A DNA stretch of 64,000 nt from assembly GCF_000710345.2 (NCBI RefSeq), contig NZ_JHEL01000015.1, positions 186,001-250,000 on the forward strand, in the 5' to 3' direction. The position numbers and the translations under genes are program-made. The stretch comes from Curtobacterium sp. S6 (lineage in GTDB: Bacteria; Actinomycetota; Actinomycetes; Actinomycetales; Micrococcaceae). Of the stretch, positions 37,302 to 45,953 are shown piece by piece; the stretch's first letter is position 1; every line of letters begins with the position of its first letter. A model generated the notes under the pieces. It was not told the origin of the DNA and searched no databases. It saw nothing but the letters and a program-made list of their open reading frames with translations.

Positions 37302-38654
37302 CTAGGCCGTGGCCGTTTGCAGCCGCTCGATGACCTCGGCCAACGCTTCCGTGGAGCCGACGTTTCCGGGAAAGACGACGTAGGGGCACGCCCGGATGTC
37401 ATCCGGTGCGGTGACCGGCTCAAAGAGCGAGATCTGGCCGGGGAAGAACTGCCCGGCGACGTTCGCGGCGCGTATATCGAGCCCGCGGGCGGCGACCTCG
37501 TGGGACGTGATCCCGCCTTTGGCGATGACCCACGCGGGATGCGCGTCACGGGTGCGGCGCACGACCTCGACCACGGCATCCGACACGCTTCGGGCGATCC
37601 TCAGCGACTCCGCAGGGTCGGCGTCGGAGACGAGCGACCGGCTCGTATAGACGGCCACGTCATCGTGCTCGAGCGCGCGGCGGATATCGCGGGTGGTGTG
37701 TTCGAGGTGCCGTTCTCGCCGGGCTGGGTCCAAGAGCTCCGCGACGTTCAGCTCGATCTCCACGAGATCGCCGCGTTCTTGGACGACCCGCAGCTGCTCG
37801 GTGGTCAGGCCCACGTGGGAGCCGACCACGACGAGACCGTGCGTCGAGCGACGAGGGTCGATGCAGATATCGTCCGGGCCGAGAATGCGGGGGTCCCGCT
37901 GGCCCGACAGGGGGCGGACAAACGAGGGACCGGACCGGGTGATGAACCGATGGCCTCGTTCCTCCAGAAGGGTCACGGCCTCCGCGACGATATCCATGTC
38001 CGCGTAATCGGTCGCGTTCACGACGACCCATCGGCGGTTCGTCGCCCGCGCCAGGATCTCCGCGACCCGCGGGGTGCCTCCGGTGCGAATGTCCTCCAGC
38101 GAAATGCGGAGGACATCTTCCGCCTTCACGGCCCCGTGGGACTTCTCCTCCAGGAACTGCGCGAGGTCCGACCGGCCGTAGCCAAAAGTGGCGTCCCGGG
38201 CGAAATCCGTCTCGGCCACGGGCCTCGGGGTGCCGTCGACGACGGCGTAGTGAATATCTTCCTCGGTGAAGCGCCCGGCTTCGATCATGGCGGGGCAGAA
38301 CAGGAACCCGTGGACCGTCAGCCCGTGGTCGGCCAGGGTGTCGGCGAGCGCATTCGGCTCCGCGATGACGTGTCCGCGAAGGGTCGAGTCGGAACGGGAC
38401 ACCACGTGGAGGGGCCCATCCGAGGTCTCGGCCGTCTCGAGATACCCGGCGAGGGTGCGCCGGTTAATCTCCACCGCGTCCTCCTCGCTCAGGGACCGCG
38501 AGTTGGTCAGGGCAAAGCACGTGGAACCAGGCTCGCGGAGGGAAGAGCGAATCAGGCATGGATCCAGATCGAAGGCCACGCGGACGTCGTGGACGCATTG
38601 AGATCCGGTCGGGTCGTCGTCGAGGACGAGGAGCCGGCGTGGACTGGTGTTCAT
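37302..38654 (-). CDS. Four-carbon acid sugar kinase (DUF1537 family)
   Basis: A 450-residue two-domain kinase of the family formerly called DUF1537. The N-terminal domain has LLVLDDDPTGSQCVHDV and VVSRSDSTLRGH, the substrate-binding motifs; the C-terminal nucleotide-binding domain contains WVIAKGGITSHEVAARGLDI and a PGNVGS ending. Characterised members phosphorylate D-threonate, 3-oxo-tetronate or D-erythronate at C4. With two oxidising enzymes beside it, 3-oxo-tetronate 4-kinase (OtnK) is the best guess. GAGGAGAAATCC precedes the ATG. Confidence 0.87.
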   Translation of the reverse strand: MNTSPRRLLVLDDDPTGSQCVHDVRVAFDLDPCLIRSSLREPGSTCFALTNSRSLSEEDAVEINRRTLAGYLETAETSDGPLHVVSRSDSTLRGHVIAEPNALADTLADHGLTVHGFLFCPAMIEAGRFTEEDIHYAVVDGTPRPVAETDFARDATFGYGRSDLAQFLEEKSHGAVKAEDVLRISLEDIRTGGTPRVAEILARATNRRWVVVNATDYADMDIVAEAVTLLEERGHRFITRSGPSFVRPLSGQRDPRILGPDDICIDPRRSTHGLVVVGSHVGLTTEQLRVVQERGDLVEIELNVAELLDPARRERHLEHTTRDIRRALEHDDVAVYTSRSLVSDADPAESLRIARSVSDAVVEVVRRTRDAHPAWVIAKGGITSHEVAARGLDIRAANVAGQFFPGQISLFEPVTAPDDIRACPYVVFPGNVGSTEALAEVIERLQTATA

Positions 38655-38675
38655 GGATTTCTCCTCAGCGGGTTG

Positions 38676-40061
38676 TTAGGCGATGACCGAGACGATCGGC
38701 CACATGATCAGGGCCACCACGAAACCGACGATCGAGGTCGTGGTGGTCAGCACCGTGTAAGACTTCAGGCCGGTCGCGGTGCTGACCTGGTTGTATCGGG
38801 CCCACACCCAGAACAGGGAGTCGTTGACGTGGGAGAGTGCCATGGAGCCGATTCCGATGGTCACAGCCACCAAGGCCACCTGGATTGGGGCGAGCCCCAT
38901 CGATGTCACGAGGGGAGCGATCAGGGGAGCGGTCGTCAACGTGGCCACGGTCGCCGATCCTTGGGCCGCCCGGATCAGGGCCGCCATCAGCCACGCGAGG
39001 ACCAGAACGTGCAGGCCGGTTCCGGCCAGGGCGTTGGCCACGGCGTCGGCGACTCCTGTTTCCTGGAGGACGTGACCGAACGTGCCACCGGCGCCCGTGA
39101 TGAGGATGACCGCGGCGACCGGGGGCAGGGACGAGTTGATGACGTCCTCGGCTTGCGCGAGGCCCCAGCCGCGTCGGTATCCGAGGGTGACGGTCGCGAT
39201 GACCACGCCGATGACCAGCGCTATCGGGGACGCCCCGACGAAAGAGAAGAACTGGACGACCGAATGGTCCTTCGGAAGAACCATGGACGTGATCGTCTGC
39301 GTCATGATCAGCACCAGGGGTATCAGGATCATGAGGATCACGACGCCGGGGCGCGGCGGGTTGTCCACGACGGGGAAAGACTGGGTCGCCTCGGCGTCGT
39401 CCTCGTTCTCCGCGTGATCGGCACCGTCGAGGGCGGGAACCGGCGAGAAGATGCGCCGGGTGATGAACGGGATGCTCAATTGGGCCGCGAACCACATGAT
39501 GACGGCCGGGACGAAGCCGAGCAGGAGCACCATGCCGATATTGGCGCCGAGGACCTGGGAGCCGCCGACGATGCCCGGGTGGGGTGGGAGCACCACGTGC
39601 ACCGTGAGCAGGCCCATGACCGTCGGTAGCGCGTAATTGAGCATATTGCCCTTGAGCCGGCGCCCCACCGACAGGATGATCGGCATCAGCACGATCAGGG
39701 CCACGTCGACGAAGACGGGGATGCCGAAGATGAATGCCGCGGTGCCCAGGGCCCACGGGGCTTTGTCGGGACCGAATTTGGTGAGCAGCATCTTGGCCAG
39801 GACGTCCGCGCCGCCCGACACCTCGATGATTCTGCCGAGCATGGCCCCAAGGGTCACGATCAGCGCGACCGAGCCGAGGGTCGACCCCATCCCTTCTTCG
39901 AGCATCGGCACGATCTTGTCGAAGGGGATTCCGGCGACGAGGGCCAGGGCCACGGACACCAGGAGCAGGGCGAGGAATGGATGGGCTTTGGCCTTGATGA
40001 TCAGGGCCAAGATGACGGCCACCGAGGCGAGCCCCAGGAGCACGAGGATTAAGGGGGACAT
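38676..40061 (-). CDS. GntP family acid-sugar permease
   Basis: A 461-residue secondary transporter with about 12 hydrophobic segments and a hydrophilic acidic loop near residues 215-240. GntP hallmarks are the start LILVLLGLASVAVILALIIK, GSTLGSVALIVTLGAMLGRIIEVSG, VHVVLPPHPGIVG and the C-terminal SHVNDSLFWVW. Family members carry gluconate and other sugar acids with protons. Placed first in the operon with a DUF1537 kinase and dehydrogenase, it should import four-carbon acid sugars. The TGGAGATTTC site precedes the ATG. A palindromic operator lies upstream. Confidence 0.88.
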   Translation of the reverse strand: MSPLILVLLGLASVAVILALIIKAKAHPFLALLLVSVALALVAGIPFDKIVPMLEEGMGSTLGSVALIVTLGAMLGRIIEVSGGADVLAKMLLTKFGPDKAPWALGTAAFIFGIPVFVDVALIVLMPIILSVGRRLKGNMLNYALPTVMGLLTVHVVLPPHPGIVGGSQVLGANIGMVLLLGFVPAVIMWFAAQLSIPFITRRIFSPVPALDGADHAENEDDAEATQSFPVVDNPPRPGVVILMILIPLVLIMTQTITSMVLPKDHSVVQFFSFVGASPIALVIGVVIATVTLGYRRGWGLAQAEDVINSSLPPVAAVILITGAGGTFGHVLQETGVADAVANALAGTGLHVLVLAWLMAALIRAAQGSATVATLTTAPLIAPLVTSMGLAPIQVALVAVTIGIGSMALSHVNDSLFWVWARYNQVSTATGLKSYTVLTTTTSIVGFVVALIMWPIVSVIA

Positions 40062-40115
40062 GAAATCTCCATCGACTTCTCATTCTGGACGGTGGTGGAT
40101 GCCACACATCAGAAG

Positions 40116-40133
40116 TGGTCAGATATCTGATCA
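40116..40133. promoter_or_regulatory. Palindromic operator between gntP-type and GntR genes
   Basis: TGGTCAGATATCTGATCA contains the perfect 12-bp palindrome TCAGATATCTGA, extended to 18 bp with one mismatched pair. It resembles TGGTC-type operators of FadR-subfamily GntR regulators and lies centrally in the divergent control region, 54 nt from the permease start and 64 nt from the regulator start. Confidence 0.6.
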
Positions 40134-40197
40134 GTGTAATGATCTGTGCCATACTGTCAATCAACCCACCGTCCACTGACCTGTCGAGGAGTCTCAG

Positions 40198-40905
40198 ATG
40201 TCCAGGAATCTGGCCGAACGAGTCGGTCGCAAGATTCTCGATCGCATTGCCGAGGGCGACTATCGCATCGGCGAGGAATTGCCCTCGGAAGCCGTGCTGG
40301 CGGAAGAGCTCGACGTCTCTCGGCTCACGATCCGCGAGGCCATCAAGAACCTCGCGGGCAGGGGCGTGATTCTGGTTCAGCACGGCAAACGCAACCGGCT
40401 CGCCCCCTTGGAAAACTGGGACCTGCTGAACGTGGAACTCATGAAGCTCAGGGGCTCGATGAGGGGCGAACGACGGAACCTGGTCGAACAGCTCACCGAG
40501 GTGCGTCACGTGGTCGAGATTGGAGCGGCGGAGCTTGCGGCCGTCAGGATCACCCCGTCGCGGCTCGGAGTGCTCCGCCGGCACCTCGAGGAGATGAAGG
40601 CCGCGGAATCGGCTACCGGAGCCGCCGATGTCGAACGCGCTGTGGAAGCGGATATCGCCTTTCATCGAACCATCATCGAGGCCGCCGGAAACGAATTTTT
40701 GCAGGCGACCTACCGGCCGCTGGAAGAGGTTCTGCGGGCCGTCCGCTTGGAGACATCAGCCGCGGAGTCGGTGCGGCGCGAAGCGATTCATTGGCACGGA
40801 GCAATCCTCGAACGGTTGGAGTCGCACGACCCCGAGGGCGCCCGGGAGGCCATGAGATCACACATGAACCAGACCATGAACGCGGTCAGAGAGGAGACGG
40901 CATGA
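40198..40905 (+). CDS. GntR/FadR-family transcriptional regulator
   Basis: A 235-residue regulator with an N-terminal winged helix (about 1-70: RVGRKILDRIAEGDYRIGEELPSEAVLAEELDVSRLTIREAIKNL) and a C-terminal FCD ligand-binding domain whose metal and ligand residues are seen in EVRHVVEIGAAELA, DIAFHRTIIEAAGNEF and EAIHWHGAILERL. FCD regulators usually repress and release DNA when an acid ligand binds. It probably controls both itself and the divergent transport operon through the palindrome at 40116-40133. Its stop overlaps the next start (ATGA). Confidence 0.9.
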   Translation: MSRNLAERVGRKILDRIAEGDYRIGEELPSEAVLAEELDVSRLTIREAIKNLAGRGVILVQHGKRNRLAPLENWDLLNVELMKLRGSMRGERRNLVEQLTEVRHVVEIGAAELAAVRITPSRLGVLRRHLEEMKAAESATGAADVERAVEADIAFHRTIIEAAGNEFLQATYRPLEEVLRAVRLETSAAESVRREAIHWHGAILERLESHDPEGAREAMRSHMNQTMNAVREETA

Positions 40906-41861
40906 AAATCATCGTCACGGGAGGCGCAGGATTTCTCGGCAATCGTGTGACGGAGGAGCTATTACGCCGACAGGACGCCGGCGACTTGGGGGTGAGCTTC
41001 GATCGCATCGTCTCTGTGGACCTGGCCGAGAGCCGCGTCGACGATCCGAGGGTCAGCTCCGTGGTCGGGGATCTGGCCGATCCCGAGCTTCTCGCCGAGA
41101 CGGTGGGACGGGACACCGTCGCGGTCTATCACCTGGCCGCGGTCCTGTCCGGGGGATCGGCGGAAAACTTCGATCAGGCGATGCGCGTGAACGTCGAGGG
41201 CACGCGCGAGTTGCTCGAGGCCCTGCGGGCTGCGGGCAACCGGCCACGAATCGTCTTCACGAGCTCCCTCGCCGTCTTCGGAGGCCCCATGCCTCGCGTG
41301 GTCGAAGAGACCTGGGCCGAACAGCCGGACTCCACCTATGGCTCGTTCAAGGCCATCGGCGAGCTGATGGTCAATGAATACTCGAGGAAGGGATTTGTCG
41401 ACGCCCGAATCTGCCGCCTTCCGACCATCTCGGTGCGACCGGGTAAGCCCAACTCGGCGGCCTCGTCCTTCGCCTCGGGGATCATCCGAGAGCCCCTGAA
41501 CGGAATGCCCGCCGAATGCCCCGTGCCCCACGAGACGCGGATGTGGTTGTCCTCGCCCCAGGCGGCCGTGGCGAACCTGGTGCGAGCGCTGGAGATTCCC
41601 GGCGATGACCTCGGGTCCTGGCGCGGGATGAACATCCCCGGGATCTCGGTGACCGTGGCCGAGATGCTGGATGCCCTGGAACGAGTCGGCGGTTCCGGGG
41701 CGCGGGACCTCGTCAGGGACCGGGCCGATCCGTCCGTCATGGACATCGTGTGTTCGTGGCCGGGGGATTTTTCGGTGGACCGGATGCTGGCCCTCGGATT
41801 CGTCCGGGACGAAAATTTCGACGACGTCGTGCGGCAGTATCGAGACGAGTTCCTGGCGTAG
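40902..41861 (+). CDS. DenD-like NAD-dependent acid-sugar dehydrogenase
   Basis: A 319-residue short-chain dehydrogenase/epimerase with the Rossmann motif VTGGAGFLGNRV, the VYHLAAVLSGGSAENFD segment, serine at FTSSLAVFG and the catalytic pair in STYGSFKAIGELMVNEYSRKG (YxxxK), then CRLPTISVRPGKPN. This matches D-erythronate dehydrogenase (DenD)-type enzymes, whose genes neighbour DUF1537 kinases. It is translationally coupled to the regulator. Sugar-epimerase function is the main alternative; the neighbourhood favours acid-sugar oxidation. Confidence 0.8.
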   Translation: MKIIVTGGAGFLGNRVTEELLRRQDAGDLGVSFDRIVSVDLAESRVDDPRVSSVVGDLADPELLAETVGRDTVAVYHLAAVLSGGSAENFDQAMRVNVEGTRELLEALRAAGNRPRIVFTSSLAVFGGPMPRVVEETWAEQPDSTYGSFKAIGELMVNEYSRKGFVDARICRLPTISVRPGKPNSAASSFASGIIREPLNGMPAECPVPHETRMWLSSPQAAVANLVRALEIPGDDLGSWRGMNIPGISVTVAEMLDALERVGGSGARDLVRDRADPSVMDIVCSWPGDFSVDRMLALGFVRDENFDDVVRQYRDEFLA

Positions 41862-41909
41862 CCCGGGCGAGCGGCGGTCGGGAAGTCTCTACGCCGTGGG
41901 CGGGATTCA

Positions 41910-41938
41910 TCGAACATTCGTGCGAATCGAGGTAGCCT
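41910..41938 (+). promoter_or_regulatory. LexA box and -10 box of uvrB
   Basis: TCGAACATTCGTGCGA (41910-41925) matches the actinobacterial SOS box TCGAAC-N4-GTTCGA at all but one defined position. TAGCCT (41933-41938) follows, 7 nt before the uvrB ATG, so repressor and RNA polymerase would compete. uvrB is a known SOS gene in many bacteria. Confidence 0.6.
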
Positions 41939-41945
41939 GGAGGCT

Positions 41946-44090
41946 ATGAGTCTGGCACAGGAGATCCACCGCGTCGTCGCGCCTTTCGAGGTCATATCCG
42001 ATTATCAGCCCGCAGGTGATCAGCCGAAAGCTATCGCCGAGCTGACCGAGCGCGTCGAAGGCGGCGAGAAGGACATCGTCCTGCTGGGCGCCACCGGTAC
42101 CGGAAAATCGGCCACGGCCGCGTGGCTGGTCGAATCGGTGCAGCGTCCTACCCTGGTCATGGTCCAGAACAAGACGCTCGCCGCCCAGCTGGCCAATGAG
42201 CTGCGGGAGCTTTTGCCGAATAACGCGGTCGAATACTTCGTCTCCTATTACGACTACTACCAGCCCGAGGCCTACGTCCCGCAGACGGACACCTTCATCG
42301 AGAAGGATTCCTCGGTCAACGACGAGGTCGAGCGGCTCCGCCACTCGGCCACCAACGCCTTGCTGACCAGGCGTGACGTCGTGGTGGTGTCCACGGTCTC
42401 GTGCATTTACGGTCTCGGCACTCCGGAGGAGTACGTCGCGCAGATGGTCACCCTCAAGCAGGGGGACGAGATCGATCGCGACCAGCTGCTGCGGCAGTTC
42501 GTCAACATGCAGTACGCGCGCAATGACATGGATTTCCACCGCGGCACCTTCCGGGTCCGGGGGGACACCGTGGAAATCATCCCGATGTACGAAGAAAACG
42601 CGATCCGCATCGAGTTCTTCGGTGACGAGATCGAGTCGATTCACACCCTCCACCCGCTGACCGGTGAGGTGATCCGGGAAGAAAACGAAATGTACGTCTT
42701 CCCGGCCTCGCACTACGTGGCCGGCGCGGAACGCATGGCCCGGGCCGTCGATTCCATCAATCACGAGCTGGGGGAGCGGCTCAAGGAGCTGGAGGACCAG
42801 AATAAGCTCGTCGAGGCCCAGCGGCTGCGCATGCGCACGACCTACGACCTCGAGATGATGGAGCAGATGGGTTTCTGCAACGGCATCGAGAACTACTCGC
42901 GCCATATCGACGGTCGTGAGGCCGGTTCAGCGCCTCACTGTCTGCTGGATTATTTCCCGGATGACTTCATGCTGATCGTCGACGAGTCGCACGTGACGAT
43001 CCCGCAGATCGGCGGCATGTACGAAGGCGATATGTCCCGGAAGCGCACCCTGGTCGAACACGGCTTCCGGCTGCCGTCCGCGATGGATAACCGCCCGCTG
43101 AAATGGGACGAATTCCTGGAGCGGATCGGCCAGACCGTGTACATGTCGGCGACCCCCGGCAAATACGAGTTGGGTCAGGCCGATGGCTACGTCGAACAGA
43201 TCATCCGCCCCACGGGGTTGGTGGACCCGGAGGTCGTCGTCAAACCGACCAAGGGCCAGATCGACGATCTCTTGGACGAGATCAACCAGCGCGCGGAACG
43301 GGACGAACGCGTGCTCGTGACCACCTTGACCAAGCGCATGGCCGAGGACCTGACGGATTACCTCGTGGAACACGGCGTCAAGGTGCAGTATCTCCACTCC
43401 GACGTGGATACCCTGAAGCGAGTCGAGCTCCTGCGATCCCTGCGGCTGGGCGAGTTCGACGTGCTCGTCGGCATCAACCTGCTCCGCGAGGGCCTTGATC
43501 TTCCCGAGGTGTCCCTCGTGTCGATCTTGGACGCGGATAAGGAAGGCTTCCTGCGTTCGACCACCTCCCTGATCCAGACCATCGGCCGCGCCGCCCGTAA
43601 CGTGTCGGGGCAGGTGCATATGTACGCCGATAAAATGACCGATTCGATGACCACCGCGATCGACGAGACCAACCGACGTCGCGAGATTCAGGTGGCTTAC
43701 AACAAGGAACACGGCATAGACCCGACGCCGCTGCGCAAGAAGATCGCCGACATCACGGACCTGATCGCCCGCGAAGAAGAGGACACCAAGGATCTCCTGG
43801 CCCAACGATCGGCGGCCAATAACCACACGGCCCCGGTCTCGGGCAAGGGCAAGAAGAAGGGGCAGGCCGCGGCCCAAGACGACGCGACCCTCGCGGCGGC
43901 GGCCAAGATTCGTGAGGACGGCCTGGCGGCGGCCCCCGCGGAGGACCTGCGCGAACTCATCGAGCAGATGAACGAACAGATGCGCAATGCGGCCGCGGAG
44001 CTGCAATTCGAGCTCGCGGCGCGCCTGCGGGACGAGGTCTCGGACCTGAAGAAGGAGCTCCGCCAGATGCAACAGGCGGGGCACGCCTGA
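41946..44090 (+). CDS. uvrB: Excinuclease ABC subunit B
   Basis: Damage-verifying helicase of nucleotide excision repair. The 714-residue protein has the P-loop GATGTGKS at 48-55, the beta-hairpin region [21 protein letters not shown] that locks onto damaged DNA, the [10 protein letters not shown] helicase motif, ATPGKYE, and RIGR-like [19 protein letters not shown]. The C-terminal UVR motif for UvrC binding is at about 668-705. The tail has a lysine/glutamine-rich insertion near 630. It closes the conserved pyk-to-uvrB run and carries a LexA box. Confidence 0.97.
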   Translation: MSLAQEIHRVVAPFEVISDYQPAGDQPKAIAELTERVEGGEKDIVLLGATGTGKSATAAWLVESVQRPTLVMVQNKTLAAQLANELRELLPNNAVEYFVSYYDYYQPEAYVPQTDTFIEKDSSVNDEVERLRHSATNALLTRRDVVVVSTVSCIYGLGTPEEYVAQMVTLKQGDEIDRDQLLRQFVNMQYARNDMDFHRGTFRVRGDTVEIIPMYEENAIRIEFFGDEIESIHTLHPLTGEVIREENEMYVFPASHYVAGAERMARAVDSINHELGERLKELEDQNKLVEAQRLRMRTTYDLEMMEQMGFCNGIENYSRHIDGREAGSAPHCLLDYFPDDFMLIVDESHVTIPQIGGMYEGDMSRKRTLVEHGFRLPSAMDNRPLKWDEFLERIGQTVYMSATPGKYELGQADGYVEQIIRPTGLVDPEVVVKPTKGQIDDLLDEINQRAERDERVLVTTLTKRMAEDLTDYLVEHGVKVQYLHSDVDTLKRVELLRSLRLGEFDVLVGINLLREGLDLPEVSLVSILDADKEGFLRSTTSLIQTIGRAARNVSGQVHMYADKMTDSMTTAIDETNRRREIQVAYNKEHGIDPTPLRKKIADITDLIAREEEDTKDLLAQRSAANNHTAPVSGKGKKKGQAAAQDDATLAAAAKIREDGLAAAPAEDLRELIEQMNEQMRNAAAELQFELAARLRDEVSDLKKELRQMQQAGHA

Positions 44091-44141
44091 TTGGCTGGGA
44101 TAGATCGTTAACCTTAAAACAACAGGTAGTTAGCCGTTCGT

Positions 44142-44179
44142 ATGAGTTAAGTTATTCGTCTGTTATTTGCTTAACTCAT
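44142..44179. repeat. Inverted repeat in AT-rich segment upstream of orphan gene
   Basis: ATGAGTTAAG (44142-44151) and CTTAACTCAT (44170-44179) are exact complements around 18 nt. The surrounding sequence is very AT-rich (18 of 60 bases G or C in 44161-44220), unlike uvrB next to it. It may be an operator or a scar of insertion. Confidence 0.5.
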
Positions 44180-44248
44180 TTATTGTCTTATTGTGATCTA
44201 TATCTAACGTGTCAACGTAGCACGATCTATGGGGTATAAGAGATTTCA

Positions 44249-45106
44249 ATGAGTTCTACAAAATATAGAAATTCTGAATCAAAAACTGAAAAAGATGCAA
44301 CAAAGACGGGTGGGATAGGCGCCAAGGTGAAAATCCTTGGCGAATTTGTTGCGGTTCTGATGCTTGTTGCCACTTGCATTGGCTTTTACACTGCGCATCG
44401 CGATAGTTTGCATCAATCAGAAAAGGAAGAATCTCCGATTCAGGTGTCCAATAAAGGGTTTGGTCCTCCGAATCATTGCTACTCAAATTTTGCTTTGAAA
44501 AATAAACAGAACTTGGACGGCCTGTCCTTTGACCAGCTTGACCACGTGGTTGATCTGGAGCACGGTGACAGGATTTGGGGAGTCGGAAATTTTTCAGCGA
44601 CCTTTAGTGCACGTGATAATGCGACTTTTACCGTAACTGATATAAAGTTGGTAGATGTTGAAAAGGCCGAGGGAGGAAAATTCACCGAATTTGCAGATGT
44701 TGACCTATCCGGATGCGGAGACGCGACTGGAGGAACGATTGCACGAGCGGAATTTAATCTGGATATTTCTCAAAAGGCTCGTCGGGTGATCCAGAGTAGC
44801 GTGGGGTCTCCCACTTCGTCGAGAGATGTCGGCATGAACCCGATCGACGTTACATCGAGTAATAATCTAACTGTAGAGGTTCCTGTGCAGTCTTGTAAAG
44901 AACCTCGAAAATTCTCGGTTGAAGTTAGCTACCTCGAGAAGAGTACATCTAAGCCAAAAGTGCAAAAATTTGGACCCTACGTTCTTGCCGCTCCGGACTT
45001 TAGTAAACCGATATATAAGTATGATATTAAGTCACAGTCCATAGTGCAGTCAGAGTGGGGAGACGTTAATAAATCCTGTGGTGGGTCTATGAACTCGATA
45101 AGCTAA
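44249..45106 (+). CDS. Unknown membrane-anchored protein in an AT-rich island
   Basis: A 285-residue protein that I do not recognise. It has a charged N-terminus, one hydrophobic helix at about 28-48 (ILGEFVAVLMLVATCIGFY), and an extracytoplasmic domain of about 230 residues with four cysteines (in NHCYSN, SGCGD, QSCKE and KSCGG) that could form two disulfides. Sampled 60-base rows of the gene have 40-45% G+C, against about 70% in uvrB, and codons end in A or T unusually often. No clear ribosome-binding site is seen. The base composition suggests recent horizontal transfer. No neighbour suggests a function. Confidence 0.65.
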   Translation: MSSTKYRNSESKTEKDATKTGGIGAKVKILGEFVAVLMLVATCIGFYTAHRDSLHQSEKEESPIQVSNKGFGPPNHCYSNFALKNKQNLDGLSFDQLDHVVDLEHGDRIWGVGNFSATFSARDNATFTVTDIKLVDVEKAEGGKFTEFADVDLSGCGDATGGTIARAEFNLDISQKARRVIQSSVGSPTSSRDVGMNPIDVTSSNNLTVEVPVQSCKEPRKFSVEVSYLEKSTSKPKVQKFGPYVLAAPDFSKPIYKYDIKSQSIVQSEWGDVNKSCGGSMNSIS

Positions 45107-45193
45107 TTGGATTAGATGCTCTGCGTATTGAAGCGATAATTGGTCTTCTGAAAGTTTCGCAGACCCGTCACTGTGCGTAATTGTAGGAGCTGC

Positions 45194-45236
45194 TGGCGGA
45201 CGGGGTGTTTTTACCTTTCAAGGCCCCCGTCCGCCA
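45194..45236. terminator. Terminator between orphan gene and reductase gene
   Basis: TGGCGGACGGGG and CCCCGTCCGCCA are exact complements flanking a 19-nt loop that includes TTTTT. The two genes converge on it. Confidence 0.75.
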
Positions 45237-45241
45237 TCAAG

Positions 45242-45847
45242 CTAGTTGGCGACCGTGAAGCGCTCGCCGGTGTGGCGGGCGTTCTCCGCCTCGTCGACCA
45301 GGGCCACGGCGAAGTCCTCCGCCGAGATGGAGTCTCCGGCGGGAACGTCGAGGGCCTCCTTGTACGTACCCGTTCGCTCGCCCGGGGCGATCACAGGGGC
45401 CGGTGCCAGCATGGACCAGTTCAGGCCCTCGGAATCGACGTAGTCGCGGAAGACCAGGGCGAAGGCATCGGCTTCTTTCTTGTACTCGGCGGGGAATGCC
45501 TCGGTGTCCTTCAGCATGGTGTTTTCGTCCGCCGAGAGGGCGCCGGCACCTCCCACGACCACAAAACGACCCTGGGGGCGTGCGGCGATCAGCGCGCGGT
45601 GATTCTCGATGTCCTGCGCGTAGTCTCCGGTACGTCCGTTGACGGTCGCGATCACGGTGACATCGTGCTGATCGATGACCTCGACCGTCGCGGCGGTGTC
45701 CGCCGTGTCCAGGGCGTAGGCCGCCCGAGCCGATCCGGGGTTCTTTCCGCTCCGCGAGTACGAATCGACCTCGTGTCCTCGGTCGGATGCCTCCGCTACG
45801 GTGCGGGATCCGACCATTCCGGTTCCTCCGATGACGGCAATCTTCAT
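45242..45847 (-). CDS. NAD(P)H-binding (NmrA-like) reductase
   Basis: A 201-residue atypical short-chain dehydrogenase with the N-terminal Rossmann motif IAVIGGTGMVGSRTV and the FVVVGGAGAL strand. It resembles YtfG/QOR2-type NAD(P)H:quinone oxidoreductases. The ATG at 45847 is set by GAGGAGC. The gene is divergent from an HxlR regulator, with a perfect palindrome between; this pairing of reductase and HxlR protein is common for electrophile or quinone stress. The substrate is not shown. Confidence 0.85.
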   Translation of the reverse strand: MKIAVIGGTGMVGSRTVAEASDRGHEVDSYSRSGKNPGSARAAYALDTADTAATVEVIDQHDVTVIATVNGRTGDYAQDIENHRALIAARPQGRFVVVGGAGALSADENTMLKDTEAFPAEYKKEADAFALVFRDYVDSEGLNWSMLAPAPVIAPGERTGTYKEALDVPAGDSISAEDFAVALVDEAENARHTGERFTVAN

Positions 45848-45905
45848 GGTGTGCTCCTCGGTGTTCCTCGTGCTGTGGTTCGGGGTGTCGAACCCTTCAT
45901 CGTTA

Positions 45906-45924
45906 TAGTATCTATTAGATACTA
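45906..45924. promoter_or_regulatory. Perfect palindromic operator of the HxlR pair
   Basis: TAGTATCTA and TAGATACTA are exact reverse complements separated by one T (19 bp). It lies between the divergent reductase and HxlR genes, 30-60 nt from each start, and is a likely HxlR-binding site. Confidence 0.7.
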
Positions 45925-45953
45925 GGTACCTCAAGGAAACTAAGGAAGGACAT

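Noticed and set aside
40673-40861. Small minus-strand frame inside the GntR gene
   Set aside because: Antisense to a conserved FCD domain, without ribosome-binding site or homology.
44249-45190. Prophage or transposon remnant around the AT-rich orphan
   Set aside because: No integrase, transposase, terminal repeats or target duplication could be seen; only base composition supports transfer.
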